From NCBI GenBank assembly GCA_002762705.1, contig PCVE01000058.1, positions 1 through 5,277 on the forward strand: a stretch of DNA of 5,277 nucleotides, written 5' to 3'. Made by a program: the position numbers and the translations under genes. The DNA comes from Candidatus Woesearchaeota archaeon CG11_big_fil_rev_8_21_14_0_20_43_8 (GTDB taxonomy: Archaea; Nanobdellota; Nanobdellia; Woesearchaeales; CG08-08-20-14). The notes beneath the pieces are model-generated. The model was not told where the DNA came from. It saw only the letters and a list, made by a program, of their open reading frames with translations, and did no database searches. Below are positions 4,520 to 5,277 of this stretch, piece after piece (position 1 is the first letter of the stretch; each line of letters starts with the position of its first letter).

Positions 4520-5277
4520 TTAAAATTCACTCAGCACTGCGCTTTCGACAGCATCTTTCACAGACGCATCTGTATCGAATCTCTCTTCATTTTCGAGGAT
4601 CAGGCCTTTGTTTGCGTGCAGCTCCGGATGCTTTGGCAGAAAATATGAGCAGCAGTCGCCATATGGCTGCTCAGAGATATCATGTGTGCCGATCTCACGC
4701 GATATCGCCATTATCTCTTTTTTGTGCAGGCCGATCAATGGCGTGAATATGTTTGTGTCGATCCCAGAATATGTCGCTTCAAGATTGTCGAGTGTCTGCG
4801 ATGCGACCTGAGACAGACTGTCACCGACAACTAAAAATCTTGCTTTTTCGATCTTCGCGATTGCGCTTGATATTTTTAGCATGAACCTGCGATAGATAAG
4901 CATCCTCTGCTCAGAATGGACATTCATGATTATCTCTTTTTGCAATCTCTCAAACGGGATAATATACAGTTTTGTCTTGATCTGATATTTTGACAATTGC
5001 TTTGCAAGATCGATTATCTTGTTCTTCACAGAGCAGGACTCCTGATTCTTATTGTTGAAATGAACAAATATCACTTCGCAGCCGCGCTTCATCATCATGT
5101 AAGCAGCGACAGGACTGTCGAATCCGCCAGACAACATGCAGACGACTTTCTGTCTTTGGTCAGTCGGAAGTCCACCTACACCAGGCACCTGTTCAAGAGA
5201 GACATATACGTGTTTCAATGATATCTCTACTTTCACTGTGATATCGGCGCCTTTCATCTTCACTTTTTTATCATATT
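4520..5277 (-). CDS. thiI: tRNA 4-thiouridine synthetase ThiI, C-terminal part (5' end outside window)
   Basis: ThiI activates U8 of tRNAs by adenylation and replaces the oxygen with sulfur to give 4-thiouridine; in some organisms it also supports thiazole synthesis. The frame stays open to the window edge (YDKK before the GTG at 5263), so that GTG is internal and the N-terminal ferredoxin-like and most of the THUMP domain lie outside. Counting from the GTG, residues 1-22 match the last THUMP strands. VPGVGGLP (26-33) is the usual linker. SGGFDSPVAAYMMMKRG (from 45) is the PP-loop ATP-binding motif. EQRMLIYRRFM and GDSLSQVASQTLDNL are typical ThiI segments. PYGDCCSYFLPKHP carries C204-C205 at the site of the catalytic cysteine. 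The protein ends 42 residues after that pair with no rhodanese domain, as in archaeal and many Gram-positive ThiI proteins. It converges on the tRNA-Gly gene, whose U8 is a potential substrate. Confidence 0.95.
   Translation of the reverse strand, partial: YDKKVKMKGADITVKVEISLKHVYVSLEQVPGVGGLPTDQRQKVVCMLSGGFDSPVAAYMMMKRGCEVIFVHFNNKNQESCSVKNKIIDLAKQLSKYQIKTKLYIIPFERLQKEIIMNVHSEQRMLIYRRFMLKISSAIAKIEKARFLVVGDSLSQVASQTLDNLEATYSGIDTNIFTPLIGLHKKEIMAISREIGTHDISEQPYGDCCSYFLPKHPELHANKGLILENEERFDTDASVKDAVESAVLSEF

Noticed and set aside
4608..5221. Short + strand frames opposite thiI
   Set aside because: They are antisense to well-conserved ThiI motifs and show no independent features.
1..5277. CRISPR array, insertion sequence or intact mobile element
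   Set aside because: No regularly spaced repeats, no transposase or integrase gene and no terminal inverted repeats were seen. Only the tRNA 3'-end duplication hints at past integration.

Overview
The window looks archaeal. The tRNA-Gly has discriminator base A73 (bacterial tRNA-Gly has U73) and encodes no CCA. It is preceded by a TATA-like box about 30 bp upstream and followed by a plain T-rich stretch. The DUF362/ferredoxin protein has a strong AGGTGG ribosome binding site, and ThiI has no rhodanese domain. A small-genome lineage such as DPANN (Woesearchaeota-like) is my guess from general style; nothing in the window proves it.

Layout: (1) Positions 1-2805, + strand: the 3' part of a large gene for a multidomain metallophosphoesterase (MPE) protein. 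It has two winged-helix-like units at its N-terminal side, then what looks like a degenerate MPE domain interrupted by a coiled coil, then an MPE domain with all its metal-binding motifs. The gene starts before the window. (2) Positions 2802-3917, - strand: a complete DUF362 protein with two C-terminal [4Fe-4S] ferredoxin motifs. It converges on gene 1, and the two stop codons share one TTAA. (3) Positions 3918-4308: a 391-bp gene-free stretch with a palindromic TATA element, several GC-rich hairpins that could be a structured RNA or a long structured leader, and the tRNA promoter. (4) Positions 4309-4379, + strand: tRNA-Gly(CCC). (5) Positions 4380-4519: the tRNA terminator, then a second copy of the last 15 nt of the tRNA plus its T-rich tail, 98 bp downstream. 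This resembles an attachment-site scar or a decayed duplication. (6) Positions 4520-5277, - strand: the C-terminal part of thiI, cut by the window edge.

The genes do not form an operon, because strands alternate and neighbouring genes converge or diverge. The one plausible functional link is that ThiI makes 4-thiouridine at position 8 of tRNAs and the adjacent tRNA-Gly has a U at that position. The most unusual items are the apparent pseudo-enzyme/enzyme MPE tandem, the structured intergenic region, and the duplicated tRNA 3' end.
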